Positions 1 to 7,935 of a stretch of DNA of 64,000 nt are shown one piece after another; within the stretch, counting starts at the first letter, position 1; each line of letters starts with the position of its first letter. The notes under the pieces were generated by a model. It searched no databases. It was not told the DNA's origin and saw nothing but the letters and a program-made list of their open reading frames with translations. This DNA comes from an uncultured beta proteobacterium (lineage in GTDB: Bacteria; Pseudomonadota; Gammaproteobacteria; Burkholderiales; Burkholderiaceae_C), in contig CAIJRK010000069.1 of assembly GCA_903823025.1 (NCBI GenBank), positions 1 to 64,000 on the forward strand, in the 5' to 3' direction. The translations under genes were made by a program, and so were the position numbers.

Positions 1-2
1 AG

Positions 3-131
3 CGCGTCATGACCGTGGTGGGGAGTTGCAAACTTCAAGGTCGTAGCGTCTTGGCCTTTATGACCCAGGCCATGAAGGCTCACTTCGGCTTAAACCCAAC
101 ACCTTCCCTCATTCCGATTGGGGTGGGGTGA
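3..131 (+). pseudogene. C-terminal tail of an IS66-like transposase (partial, cut by window edge)
   Basis: An open frame enters from the left edge and stops at a TGA. The roughly 42 visible residues include a CKLQGRSVLAFM stretch and a PSLIP end. This resembles the last part of IS66-family (TnpC) transposases, where a C-[RK]-x-Q-G-[RK] helix is followed by a proline-containing tail. The sequence just after the stop is also reminiscent of the terminal repeat of such elements, but no full repeat can be shown here. Only the tail is visible, so an intact transposase further left is possible. The family is a recalled resemblance, not an alignment. Confidence 0.5.
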
Positions 132-167
132 ACGCGTACTAGAGTTTATTATTTTTTTAGCGTAGCG

Positions 168-636
168 ATCAGGCGCTCGATACCTCGCTTGGCACCAATG
201 GCGGGATGTTCCTTGCTACGCCACACCACACAGAAAAATCGACATTTTTGCGCCTGAATTTGCTGCCAAAGACGCCACGCTGGCCAGCTTGGCCGCCCAA
301 GGCGTTCGGGACGCCAAAGCTGATTTTCTGAACACCGTCGCCAGTTTGCCGCCGCTGCAGTCAGCTCTGTTGTGCGAACTGGCCGCTGACGCCGCGTTAG
401 GGTCTGACGTGCGCCGACCTGATTTGTTTTCTGCCGCCATGAAGACCCGCTTGCTGGCGCGTCTGGACACGGAGATGGGCGCAGCCCACGGGGTTTCAGT
501 TGAATCACCGGCGGTTCAAAATGCGCTCGATAAATTACGCGAGGAAAACTTTCTATGGCATTCACAGCGCGGGTCCTACTCGGTCGAAGATGAGCAGTTT
601 CTGGCGTGGTTGATTGAGGAAGATAGAAGTCAGTAG
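168..636 (+). pseudogene. Internally deleted copy of the neighbouring AAA ATPase gene
   Basis: Three blocks match the intact ATPase gene at 2110-3306 in order. Block one is about 168-262, covering the P-loop region, with one 13-bp gap. Block two is a 20-bp piece at 266-285. Block three is about 288-636, covering the last 115 codons. The Walker A lysine region is damaged and the Walker B centre is gone, so this cannot be a working ATPase. The 115-codon C-terminal frame from 289 to 636 is still open and nearly identical to its counterpart. The similarity continues about 60 bp past both stop codons, so a DNA segment was duplicated and then lost internal pieces, or was copied in deleted form. Confidence 0.85.
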
Positions 637-717
637 GAAGTGAGGACTATTTCAACTTGACACTTGTCTTCACGCCACTTATCCATGCGTTTGCATTGCG
701 TTGATTTTTGGGACAAG

Positions 718-753
718 TTTCAATCCACACCCTTCAGTGATGATGAGCGAACT
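718..753 (-). repeat. CRISPR-repeat-like direct repeat, copy A
   Basis: This 36-bp sequence shares an identical 15-bp block (718-732) and a TGATGAG block with copy B at 1221-1257. Read on the minus strand it ends in GGATTGAAAC, the kind of 3' end found on many CRISPR repeats. It lies about 45 bp beyond the stop of the XRE regulator gene. Only two copies exist in the window and no cas gene was seen, so this is a pair of solo repeats, not an array. Confidence 0.4.
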
Positions 754-799
754 CCGTGTTGTGTTTCTCAAACGCAGCTTGCGCACGCAAACCAGATGG

Positions 800-1201
800 T
801 TATGTATCTGGCTGCTGCAACGCTTCTGCAATAGCTTTCATACAAATTTGACTCACTTGGATTTTTTGAATTGAGTCAGCGGGGAGCTTGTCCAGCCAGG
901 AAGCAATCAATGCAGCCTCACGGGTCATCATGACTTGCACTTTGACTGGGTCTTGTACAACATCAACATGCGGTGGATCTGTCAATTTTTCAGAATTTTC
1001 GCTTTTTAGTAACAAGTATTCCGGGTTAGTTTCTAGCACTTTTGCAATCGCTAAAACGCTTTGCCCATAGGCCCGACTGCCTGACTCGATATTGCCAATT
1101 GTTCCTTGGCTCATATCAACTCTGGCTGCAAGTTCGGCTTGCGTCAAGCGTGCAAGCCTGCGCATTTTTTTAAGCCTGATACCCATCGCATTTGTTTTCA
1201 T
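800..1201 (-). CDS. XRE-family helix-turn-helix regulator
   Basis: A 133-residue protein with a Cro/C1-type helix-turn-helix at about residues 8-63. The recognition part reads TQAELAARVDMSQGTIGNIE, and the region after residue 75 matches nothing I recognise. Small regulators of this kind usually act as repressors of mobile or phage-like DNA. Here the gene sits alone between two CRISPR-repeat-like direct repeats and downstream of the brnT-brnA pair on the same strand. The ATG at 1201 gives the full helix-turn-helix. The target genes are unknown; regulation of itself or of the island is only an inference. Confidence 0.8.
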   Translation of the reverse strand: MKTNAMGIRLKKMRRLARLTQAELAARVDMSQGTIGNIESGSRAYGQSVLAIAKVLETNPEYLLLKSENSEKLTDPPHVDVVQDPVKVQVMMTREAALIASWLDKLPADSIQKIQVSQICMKAIAEALQQPDT

Positions 1202-1220
1202 TTTTTAAGTAACCCATGTT

Positions 1221-1257
1221 TTTCAATCCACACCCGTCATCAATGATGAGGCTAACT
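1221..1257 (-). repeat. CRISPR-repeat-like direct repeat, copy B
   Basis: This 37-bp sequence matches copy A at 718-753. It contains a short hairpin, TCATC-AAT-GATGA, and on the minus strand it runs into GGATTGAAA. It lies about 20 bp upstream of the XRE regulator start, so the regulator gene is bracketed by the two copies. Confidence 0.4.
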
Positions 1258-1349
1258 TTTTCTAATCGGAAAACTTCCAATCCCCGGCTTAGCTGCGTCG
1301 GAGGTTCACCCATGCTGGACAAGTCCCCTGCTCACCCTGCACTGAAGAA

Positions 1350-1667
1350 CTATCGGTTCACCCCATGCTTGTGCAACATAGCATCGCGCAAAATAGCATT
1401 GATACGAGTCTGGTAGCCCTTCCCGGCGGATTTCAGCCATAGCAATACATCGGCATCAATACGCACGGTCGTGGTCTGCTTAGTCGGCTTGTAAAACGGG
1501 TTGCGCACTGCGTTTTTCCAGAGTTCATCCCCCAATGGCGGGATGTCGCTGTAGTCAATCTCACTGTCGGGCATTTTTGCCAACAGGCTCAGCCTTGCAC
1601 GTTGCTCGTCAGTCAACGGCGGCAGATTTTGCAAATCAATTTCTCGTTTAACGATCTTGGTTTTCAT
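1350..1667 (-). CDS. brnA: BrnA-type antitoxin
   Basis: A 105-residue protein that looks like BrnA, the antitoxin that binds BrnT and represses the operon. The C-terminal half has the ribbon-helix-helix-like pattern TTTVRIDADVLLWLKSAGKG followed by a basic helix, as expected for DNA binding. The N-terminal half carries DELWKNAVRNPFYKPTKQ, a BrnA-like segment. I take the ATG at 1667 as the start because it overlaps the end of brnT by 20 bp; a longer upstream frame has no family resemblance. It is co-transcribed with the toxin gene, and the palindrome at 1956-1977 is its likely operator. Confidence 0.85.
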   Translation of the reverse strand: MKTKIVKREIDLQNLPPLTDEQRARLSLLAKMPDSEIDYSDIPPLGDELWKNAVRNPFYKPTKQTTTVRIDADVLLWLKSAGKGYQTRINAILRDAMLHKHGVNR

Positions 1668-1947
1668 AACGTTTTCGCTCCTTACGGTCTGCGGCTCGCG
1701 CCGAAATAATGCGGATGATCTCGATGCCGTCGTCATCCTCGCCAACGGTGTGTGCCACCAATAACAACACCAAGCAATCACCCACCATTCCCAACGTTTG
1801 CCAGCGCTGTTCCAGTCCTTCGATTCGGTCTTGTATCGTCAAGGCCAATGGGTCTGCGAACACACCCATTGCGTCTTCAAAAGAAACACCATGCTTACAC
1901 AAATTGCTGGCTGCTTTGGTGTTGTCCCATTCAAATTTGGTGTACAT
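1648..1947 (-). CDS. brnT: BrnT-type ribonuclease toxin
   Basis: A 99-residue protein of the BrnT family, small RelE-like ribonucleases of type II toxin-antitoxin systems. Recognisable parts are the N-terminal FEWDNTKAASNLCKHGVSFE segment, the central DP, RWQTLG and VAHT stretches, and the C-terminal IIRIISARAADRKERK, which carries the basic residues of the family. The gene precedes and overlaps brnA, the usual order. The start at 1947 lies 9 bp from a perfect 9-bp inverted repeat, so transcription is probably autoregulated. Key residues look intact and the toxin is likely functional. Confidence 0.88.
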   Translation of the reverse strand: MYTKFEWDNTKAASNLCKHGVSFEDAMGVFADPLALTIQDRIEGLEQRWQTLGMVGDCLVLLLVAHTVGEDDDGIEIIRIISARAADRKERKRYENQDR

Positions 1948-1955
1948 CTCTCTAT

Positions 1956-1977
1956 GTTATTACATTTTTGTAATAAC
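1956..1977 (-). promoter_or_regulatory. Palindromic operator of brnTA
   Basis: A perfect inverted repeat has 9-bp arms (GTTATTACA / TGTAATAAC) around a TTTT spacer. It sits immediately upstream of the brnT start. Its position and symmetry fit a binding site for a dimeric ribbon-helix-helix antitoxin such as BrnA. Binding is inferred, not shown. Confidence 0.6.
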
Positions 1978-1993
1978 AAAAATCAAATTTTAC

Positions 1994-2032
1994 GCACCAG
2001 TCAAGCGGCTGACGCTCGTTGCAGCCGGTCGC
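1994..2032. repeat. 39-bp near-copy of the tsaC 3' end (possible old attachment site)
   Basis: It matches 4202-4240 at 35 of 39 positions. The matching DNA covers the stop codon and last ten codons of tsaC plus 7 bp beyond. The two copies are direct repeats bracketing the AAA ATPase and VapBC genes. This arrangement fits an attachment-site duplication or a remnant of an earlier tsaC 3' end displaced by an insertion. No integrase gene is present between them. Confidence 0.6.
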
Positions 2033-2109
2033 TCTTCAAGGCAAATGGACCCCCGGAATAATTCCTGATAATCTTTGATAATTTCCGATAATCGCATCAG
2101 GAGACGGTC

Positions 2110-3306
2110 ATGCCCCCATCACCAGAGTCCACCCAGGATCAGTTTTTTCATCGCCCCGAGTTGGCGACCGCGCTGGCCGATCAGGCGCAGGATACCTCGC
2201 TTGGCACCAGTGGCGGAATGTTCCTTGCCGCGCCACGACGCACAGGAAAATCGACATTTTTGCGTCAGGATTTGGTGCCTGAATTTGAGCGGCGCAACCT
2301 CAATGTCATCTATGTTGACCTTTGGATCGACAAAACGGTAAACCCGGCGATTCATATCGCCAACGCCATCCGCACCGAGCTGGCGCGTGATGATGGGTCG
2401 ATTGCTAAAACGCTCAAAAAGATAGCCAACATGTCCAAACTGACGGTTGGGGCTTGGGGCAATGGCCTGAGCTTTGATCTCTCGCAGCTCAAGATGGCCA
2501 AAGACGCCACGCTGGCCGATGCGCTCAAGGCGCTTTCGACGGCCAGCCAGAAAAAACTGATTTTCGTGATTGATGAGGCCCAACATGCGCTGACCACGGA
2601 TGAGGGCATCAACGCCCTCTTTTCTCTAAAAGCGGCGCGGGACAGTCTGAACACCGATCCGGGCAAGTATGGAATGCAGCTGGTCGCCACCGGTTCTAAC
2701 CGTGACAAGCTGGCTACTTTGGTGAATGGACGCGAGCAGGCGTTTTATGGCGCGGACATGGTGTCGTTTCCCGCGCTTGGCAAAAACTATGTTCAATGGC
2801 TGGTGAGCCGCGCCAAACTCAATCTTGACATTGACGCTGCGACCGGGGTGTTCCAAAGCGTGGGTTCGCGACCCGAACCGTTTCGTAAAGCGTTAAGCCA
2901 AACACGAATGCAACTGGCGATTAACCCCGATCAGGATGCCAACGCAATGCTAGCCCACTTGGCCGCCCAAGGCGTTCGGGACGCCAAAGCTGATTTTCTG
3001 AACACCGTAGCCAGTTTGCCGCCACTGCAGTCGGCTCTGTTGCGCGAACTGGCCGCTGACGCCGCGTTAGGGTCTGACGTGCGCCGACCCGGTTTGTTTT
3101 CTGCCGCCATGAAGACCCGTTTGCTGGCGCGTCTGGACACGGAAATGGGCGCAGCCCACGGGGTTTCAGTTGAATCACCGACTGTTCAAAATGCGCTCGA
3201 TAAGTTGCGCGAGGAGAACTTTCTATGGCGTTCACAGCGCGGGTCTTACTCGGTTGAAGATGAACAGTTTCTGGCTTGGCTGGTTGAGGAAGATAGGCGT
3301 CAGTAG
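2110..3306 (+). CDS. AAA-type P-loop ATPase of unknown role
   Basis: A 398-residue protein with a Walker A motif APRRTGKST at residues 41-49, a Walker B motif LIFVIDEAQ at 150-158 and a sensor-like VATGSNRD near 192-199. The DEAQ box and the first 230 residues resemble the STAND/archaeal-type ATPases often found in mobile DNA and stress islands. The C-terminal 115 residues probably form a winged-helix-like domain and are duplicated in the remnant at 288-636. No partner gene overlaps it; Phd/VapC follow about 110 bp downstream. It could be a defence, transposition or maintenance ATPase, but nothing in the sequence decides this. Confidence 0.75.
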   Translation: MPPSPESTQDQFFHRPELATALADQAQDTSLGTSGGMFLAAPRRTGKSTFLRQDLVPEFERRNLNVIYVDLWIDKTVNPAIHIANAIRTELARDDGSIAKTLKKIANMSKLTVGAWGNGLSFDLSQLKMAKDATLADALKALSTASQKKLIFVIDEAQHALTTDEGINALFSLKAARDSLNTDPGKYGMQLVATGSNRDKLATLVNGREQAFYGADMVSFPALGKNYVQWLVSRAKLNLDIDAATGVFQSVGSRPEPFRKALSQTRMQLAINPDQDANAMLAHLAAQGVRDAKADFLNTVASLPPLQSALLRELAADAALGSDVRRPGLFSAAMKTRLLARLDTEMGAAHGVSVESPTVQNALDKLREENFLWRSQRGSYSVEDEQFLAWLVEEDRRQ

Positions 3307-3376
3307 GACACGGGGACTATTTCAATTTGACACGTGTCTTCACGCCACTTACCCATTCGTTTGCATTGTCTTTCTT

Positions 3377-3396
3377 ATGTAGTAACATAACTACAT
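3377..3396 (+). promoter_or_regulatory. Palindromic operator upstream of the Phd/VapC pair
   Basis: Inverted repeat ATGTAGT / ACTACAT with a 6-bp spacer, about 25 bp before the antitoxin start and next to an AT-rich promoter-like stretch. Phd/YefM antitoxins bind such palindromes to repress their own operon, so this is the likely operator. Confidence 0.5.
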
Positions 3397-3420
3397 TATT
3401 CAAACATACGAGGTGTCACC

Positions 3421-3675
3421 ATGACCATTACAACCTTCTCAAGCCGCGAGTTCAACCAAAGGGCGAGCGAGGCAAAGCGGGCTGCCAATAACGGGCCGGT
3501 GTTCATTACAGATCGAGGTCGACCGGCCCATGTGCTGATGCGCTTCGAGGACTATCAGCAGCTCACAAGGCAGCGGCGCAACATTGCCGACGCACTGGCT
3601 ATGCCTGGTAGTGCCGACATCGAGTTTGAGCCTGTGCGCGTGACCATCGAACCCCGGCCTGTTGATTTCTCATGA
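3421..3675 (+). CDS. Phd/YefM-family antitoxin
   Basis: An 84-residue antitoxin. The N-terminal FSSREFNQRASEAKRAA, the FITDRGRPAHVLM strand and the EDYQQL helix are typical of the Phd/YefM fold, which binds DNA as a dimer. The C-terminal 30 residues are the likely toxin-binding tail. A GAGG ribosome-binding site lies 8 bp ahead. Its stop overlaps the start of the PIN-domain toxin gene by 4 bp, so the two are translationally coupled. Confidence 0.9.
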   Translation: MTITTFSSREFNQRASEAKRAANNGPVFITDRGRPAHVLMRFEDYQQLTRQRRNIADALAMPGSADIEFEPVRVTIEPRPVDFS

Positions 3676-4100
3676 TGTTTGTTCTTGATACCAACGTGGT
3701 GTCCGAGTTGCGCAAGGTGCGATTTGGTAAGGCCGATTTGAGCGTTGCGGCATGGGCGCAAAGCGTTGATGCCGCTGACCTCTTTGTGTCGGCCATCACC
3801 ATCATGGAGCTGGAACTTGGCGTGCTGTCGATTGAGGACAAGGATGCCACCCAAGGGGCCATGCTGCGATCGTGGCTAGAGCAACACGTATTACCCGAGT
3901 TTTCCGGGCGCACGCTGCCTGTCGATACCGCCGTGGCGCAACGCTGCGCCCGGTTGCATGTACCCGATAAGCGCGGCGAGCGCGATGCACTCATCGCCGC
4001 AACGGCTCTTGTGCATGGCATGACGGTGATCACTCGCAACGTCGCTGATTTCCAGCCCACCGGAGTAACCATCATCAATCCTTGGGCGGCCCAGAAGTGA
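3672..4100 (+). CDS. vapC: VapC-type PIN-domain ribonuclease toxin
   Basis: A 142-residue PIN-domain protein. The conserved acidic residues of the metal-binding site are present: Asp in LDTNVVSELR near the N-terminus, Glu in IMELELGV, Asp in ERDALIAATA, and Asp in TRNVADF near the C-terminus. VapC toxins cleave tRNA or rRNA and are neutralised by the antitoxin encoded just upstream. The 4-bp overlap with the antitoxin gene supports one operon. All active-site residues look intact. Confidence 0.92.
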   Translation: MMFVLDTNVVSELRKVRFGKADLSVAAWAQSVDAADLFVSAITIMELELGVLSIEDKDATQGAMLRSWLEQHVLPEFSGRTLPVDTAVAQRCARLHVPDKRGERDALIAATALVHGMTVITRNVADFQPTGVTIINPWAAQK

Positions 4101-4201
4101 AACACAACAAGTCCAGTTAAATCAGCGCGACAACGCCTACTGATCACGCTACTTGAGCAACTCAGTTGCGCATACTTTCAAAAGAAGTTCGTAAAGAAAT
4201 T

Positions 4202-4240
4202 GCACCCGTCAGGCGGCTGACGCCCGTTGCAACCGGTCGC
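4202..4240. repeat. tsaC 3'-end repeat, core copy
   Basis: This is the end of the functional tsaC gene, from 7 bp past the stop codon back into the last ten codons. A 35/39 match lies at 1994-2032. It forms the right border of the accessory island. Confidence 0.6.
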
Positions 4241-5270
4241 GCACACCGTCCCACTCGGGGGTGTCGGGTGGGGTTTCTATCCAGATCAAATCAACGCCTT
4301 GGGCATCGAGTTCACGCAGCACGGCGAACAGTTGTTGCGCGGCGGTGGTGGCATCGGCGGGCATCCGTTTGAGCAGCACTTGGCTCGAATACGTTGACAG
4401 GCAGGCGCGGGAATAGACGGCAATCGTCGGCCCGGTGCTGGCTCCATCAATCTCATGGCTCAATAAATTCAATGCGGTTTGCAAGGCTGGCGCATCCATC
4501 AAACGCACTTTGGCGTTCGGCGCGTAGTGGGATTCCAGCGTGCCGGAGGCGCGGGGGGCAGGCGCATCAAGCGATACCAACTCATCTTTTAGCAGCACTT
4601 TCAAGCCGCACGCCACTTGCACTTGTTCACGGCTAACCGCGCCGGGACGCAGCAACACGGGCACGCCGCGTGTGCAGTCGATGATGGTGGATTCAATGCC
4701 CACGGCGCAGGGGCCGCCGTCCAGAATCAGCAAATCAGCCCCAAATTCGCCTTGCACATGCCGGGCGGTGGTCGGGCTGACGCGGCCAAACTGGTTGGCG
4801 CTCGGCGCGGCAATACCCCATACTTTTTGGGGTGAAAGCGTCGAGGACAAAGGCGCTTGCAGACACGCTTGAAGCAGCGCCTGCGCGACCGGGTGCGAGG
4901 GACAACGCAAACCAATCGAGTTTTGCCCGCCCGCTGCGGCGCCCGCCACACCGTCACGGCGCGGCAAAATCAACGTAAGCGGCCCCGGCCAGAAGGCGTC
5001 GATGAGCGCCTTGGCAAAGTCCGGCACGCTGGCGGCAAAGTGCGCAACGCTGCCCGCGTCCACCACATGCACGATCAGCGGATGGTTGGCGGGGCGGCCT
5101 TTGGCGATAAAAATCTGAGCCACGGCTGCGTCGTTTTCAGCGTCGGCGGCCAAGCCGTAAACCGTCTCGGTGGGCAAGCCCAACAACCCGCCCGCCCGAA
5201 TCACCTGCGCGGCAGACGCAATGGCGGTAGCTGAAAATCCGTCAAGAATCATGGGTGTAGTCACGCTCAA
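4209..5270 (-). CDS. tsaC: L-threonylcarbamoyladenylate synthase (Sua5/TsaC family)
   Basis: A 353-residue protein of the long Sua5 type. The N-terminal YrdC domain (about residues 12-200) carries GLPTETVYGLA and the KGRPANHPLIVHV segment that binds threonine, bicarbonate and ATP. The C-terminal Sua5 domain (about 235-350) follows a linker containing SGTLESHYAPN. The enzyme makes threonylcarbamoyl-AMP for the t6A modification of tRNAs reading ANN codons. It is the last gene of purE-purK-tsaC, with a 4-bp overlap with purK. Its 3' end is the border of the accessory island, and a second copy of that end lies at 1994-2032. Confidence 0.93.
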   Translation of the reverse strand: MSVTTPMILDGFSATAIASAAQVIRAGGLLGLPTETVYGLAADAENDAAVAQIFIAKGRPANHPLIVHVVDAGSVAHFAASVPDFAKALIDAFWPGPLTLILPRRDGVAGAAAGGQNSIGLRCPSHPVAQALLQACLQAPLSSTLSPQKVWGIAAPSANQFGRVSPTTARHVQGEFGADLLILDGGPCAVGIESTIIDCTRGVPVLLRPGAVSREQVQVACGLKVLLKDELVSLDAPAPRASGTLESHYAPNAKVRLMDAPALQTALNLLSHEIDGASTGPTIAVYSRACLSTYSSQVLLKRMPADATTAAQQLFAVLRELDAQGVDLIWIETPPDTPEWDGVRDRLQRASAA

Positions 5271-6463
5271 AACGCCTCAATGCCCAGAATTTTGGCGGCG
5301 GCCAAGGCGGTGGCGCGAACCTCGGCCACGGTCGCGCCAGTGAGCGTCAAATGGCCCATTTTGCGACCCTTGTTGGCTTTCAATTTTCCGTACAAATGCA
5401 GGTGCGCGCCGGGCAATGCCAGCACTTGATTCCAAGGCGGCGGCTGGTTATCGCGCCACAAATCGCCCAACAAATTGAGCATGATGGCTGGACTGTGTTG
5501 GCGCGGCTGCACCAGCGGCAAACCCGCCAGCGTGCGCACTTGCAAGTCAAACTGAGATAGGTCGCAAGCGTCCAGACTGTAGTGACCACTGTTGTGCGGG
5601 CGCGGCGCCATCTCGTTGACGATCAGGTTGCCCAAGGCTTGCGCCGCCGGACTTCCTTCTTGCAACACAAAAAACTCAACGCACAGCACGCCAACATAGT
5701 GCAGTTCTTCCGCGATGGCTTGGGCGGCTGCCACCGCTTGTTCCGCCAACGCGGGCGGCATATTGCCTTCAAACGCTTCGGTCACTGCCAAAATGCCTTC
5801 GCGGTGCAGATTAAGTTGCACCGGCAAATTCACGCCAACGCCGTCCCAGCCACGCGCCACGATCACCGAACATTCGGCTTTGAGCGGCAGCATTTTCTCC
5901 AGCACGCAGGTCACGTTTTTCAACTCGTCCCAGCCGGCGACCAGTTCAGCGCAAGTGGTCACGCGCACTTGGCCTTTGCCGTCGTAACCCAGGCGGGCGG
6001 TTTTCAGAATGCCGGGCAGTAAATCGTCGGGCACGGCGACCAACTGCGCGGCGGTTTCGATCACGGCATACGGCGCGCAAGGCACGCCGCAACGCACAAA
6101 ATGCGCTTTCTCTTTCACCCGGTCTTGCGCAATGCCCACGGCCTCGGCGCTGGGGGCCACAGGTCGGGCAGCACCCAGTGTCATCAAGGCGGGCGCGGGC
6201 ACGTTTTCAAATTCGGTGGTGATGGCGGCGCAGCGCTGCATCAACTGCGCCAAACCTTGTTCGTCGAGGTACTCAGTTTGAATGTGGTCGTGGCTGACCC
6301 GTCCGGCGGGGCTGGTCACGTCCGGGTCCAGCACCACGGTGAAATAACCCATGGCTTGCGCGGCGTGTACAAACATGCGCCCGAGTTGGCCGCCGCCCAT
6401 CACGCCCAGCGTCGCTTGCTGGCCGTTGACCACGCTGCCGGGCAAAATCGCTAGGCGGCTCAT
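5267..6463 (-). CDS. purK: N5-carboxyaminoimidazole ribonucleotide synthase
   Basis: A 398-residue ATP-grasp enzyme of purine synthesis that converts AIR, bicarbonate and ATP to N5-CAIR. The N-terminal [12 protein letters not shown] binds nucleotide or substrate, and the ATP-grasp core includes [12 protein letters not shown] and the C-terminal [13 protein letters not shown]. The length fits PurK. Its start overlaps the end of purE by 4 bp, and its stop overlaps tsaC by 4 bp, so the three form a tightly coupled operon. Confidence 0.96.
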   Translation of the reverse strand: MSRLAILPGSVVNGQQATLGVMGGGQLGRMFVHAAQAMGYFTVVLDPDVTSPAGRVSHDHIQTEYLDEQGLAQLMQRCAAITTEFENVPAPALMTLGAARPVAPSAEAVGIAQDRVKEKAHFVRCGVPCAPYAVIETAAQLVAVPDDLLPGILKTARLGYDGKGQVRVTTCAELVAGWDELKNVTCVLEKMLPLKAECSVIVARGWDGVGVNLPVQLNLHREGILAVTEAFEGNMPPALAEQAVAAAQAIAEELHYVGVLCVEFFVLQEGSPAAQALGNLIVNEMAPRPHNSGHYSLDACDLSQFDLQVRTLAGLPLVQPRQHSPAIMLNLLGDLWRDNQPPPWNQVLALPGAHLHLYGKLKANKGRKMGHLTLTGATVAEVRATALAAAKILGIEAF

Positions 6464-6954
6464 AGCACGGGGGGCAATGTCATGCCGCGTGCCACTTCGG
6501 TTTGGGCGGTGCGAAACGCGTCCAGTTTGGTGCGCAAGGCGGGGTTCGTGTTAGCCAACATCGCCACCGCAAACAGCGCCGCGTTGGCCGCACCGGCGGC
6601 ACCAATCGCGAAGGTCGCCACGGGAATGCCTTTGGGCATTTGCACAATGCTGTGCAACGAATCCACGCCCGATAAATGTTTGCTGGCAACCGGCACGCCC
6701 AACACCGGCACCGTGGTTTTGGCCGCCAACATGCCCGGCAAATGCGCCGCCCCGCCCGCGCCCGCGATGATGGCGAGCAAACCCCGCCCAACGGCGGCCT
6801 CTGCATAGGCAAACATATCGTCCGGCATCCGGTGCGCCGAGACCACGCGGGCCTCGTGTGGGATACCAAACTGTTGGAGAATGTGGACTGCGTGCTGCAT
6901 GGTGTCCCAGTCTGAACTGGAACCCATGACAATGCCGATTTGCGTATTTTTCAT
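6460..6954 (-). CDS. purE: N5-carboxyaminoimidazole ribonucleotide mutase
   Basis: A 164-residue class I PurE that turns the PurK product N5-CAIR into CAIR. The active-site segments [18 protein letters not shown] and [12 protein letters not shown] are all present. I chose the ATG at 6954 because the protein then begins right before the conserved [10 protein letters not shown] strand; the longer frame upstream crosses the divergent thioredoxin gene. It is the first gene of purE-purK-tsaC and is transcribed divergently from the CnoX-like gene, with about 34 bp between the two starts. Confidence 0.96.
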   Translation of the reverse strand: MKNTQIGIVMGSSSDWDTMQHAVHILQQFGIPHEARVVSAHRMPDDMFAYAEAAVGRGLLAIIAGAGGAAHLPGMLAAKTTVPVLGVPVASKHLSGVDSLHSIVQMPKGIPVATFAIGAAGAANAALFAVAMLANTNPALRTKLDAFRTAQTEVARGMTLPPVL

Positions 6955-6988
6955 ACGCCAAATTTTACTTAACCCGGAGTCCCCAAAA

Positions 6989-7897
6989 ATGATAAACGTG
7001 ACGGCTGAAAACTTTGATGCCGAGGTGGTTGCTGCCTCAACGAAAATCCCGGTGTTGATTGACTTTTGGGCGCCTTGGTGCGGCCCTTGCAAAGTCATCG
7101 GCCCCTTGCTGGAAAAGCTTGAAACCGACTACGCCGGGCGCTTCAAACTGGTCAAGATTGACTCGGAACAAGAACAGGAACTCAGCGGAGCTTTTGGCAT
7201 TCGCAGTATTCCCACCTGCGTGCTGATGATTGATGGCAAGCCGGTCAATGGGTTCACCGGCGCGCTGCCTGAAGGCCAGCTCAAAGAATTTCTGGATAAA
7301 AATCTACCCGAAGGCGATGTGTTGGAGGCCGAAATCCTGAGCGTCGAGGTTACCGAGGCGCTCGCCGTCGATGACCCTATCGCCATCGACGAGGCCTTGC
7401 ATCAAGCCATGCTGAAAAACCCGGATGACGAAGACGCCCGTTTTGCCTACATCAAATGGTTGTTGCAAACGGGGCGCGAGGACGATGCCAAAGTCGCGTT
7501 TGCCCCGGTCATTGCCAAAACTGCGTTTGTGCGCCGCTTTGATTCTTTGCAACGCTGGATGAATGCCATTGACTTTGCCGCCGAACGCGCCGACATGACA
7601 GACACAGCGGCCAGTCTGGATGACCAAATCGCCCTCAATAAGCGTGATTTCGATGCCCGCTTCGCCAAAGCCCAAACCCTGATGGCGGCGCAAGACTGGA
7701 CTGGCGCCATGGACGAACTGCTTGAAATCCTGATGCGCGACAAGTCTTGGGCCGACGACTTGGCCCGCAAGACCTTCATCGCCATTCTGGACATCATCGA
7801 GCCGCCCAAAGTGGTGGTGGCCGAGGGGCAAATCCCGCCGGTGGACGCCACCGTGGCAACCTATCGCCGCCGTTTAAGCAGCGTGATTTTGAGCTAA
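6989..7897 (+). CDS. cnoX: CnoX/YbbN-like thioredoxin-TPR co-chaperone
   Basis: A 302-residue protein with an N-terminal thioredoxin domain (about 1-110, active site WCGPC at residues 30-34, cis-proline in SIPTCVLM) and a C-terminal tetratricopeptide-like region (about 145-290). This architecture is that of CnoX/YbbN, which holds unfolding proteins and hands them to GroEL or DnaK. The intact CxxC, which the E. coli protein lacks, suggests it is also a redox enzyme. The start at 6989 has a GGAGT ribosome-binding site 8 bp ahead. It is divergent from purE and convergent with purC. Confidence 0.85.
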   Translation: MINVTAENFDAEVVAASTKIPVLIDFWAPWCGPCKVIGPLLEKLETDYAGRFKLVKIDSEQEQELSGAFGIRSIPTCVLMIDGKPVNGFTGALPEGQLKEFLDKNLPEGDVLEAEILSVEVTEALAVDDPIAIDEALHQAMLKNPDDEDARFAYIKWLLQTGREDDAKVAFAPVIAKTAFVRRFDSLQRWMNAIDFAAERADMTDTAASLDDQIALNKRDFDARFAKAQTLMAAQDWTGAMDELLEILMRDKSWADDLARKTFIAILDIIEPPKVVVAEGQIPPVDATVATYRRRLSSVILS

Positions 7898-7935
7898 ATC
7901 CGCCATCCATCCCGATGGCCCTCTTGCCCGTACTC

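Noticed and set aside
718-1257. A CRISPR array
   Set aside because: Only two imperfect repeats about 500 bp apart with a gene between them, no regular spacers and no cas genes; kept as solo repeats instead.
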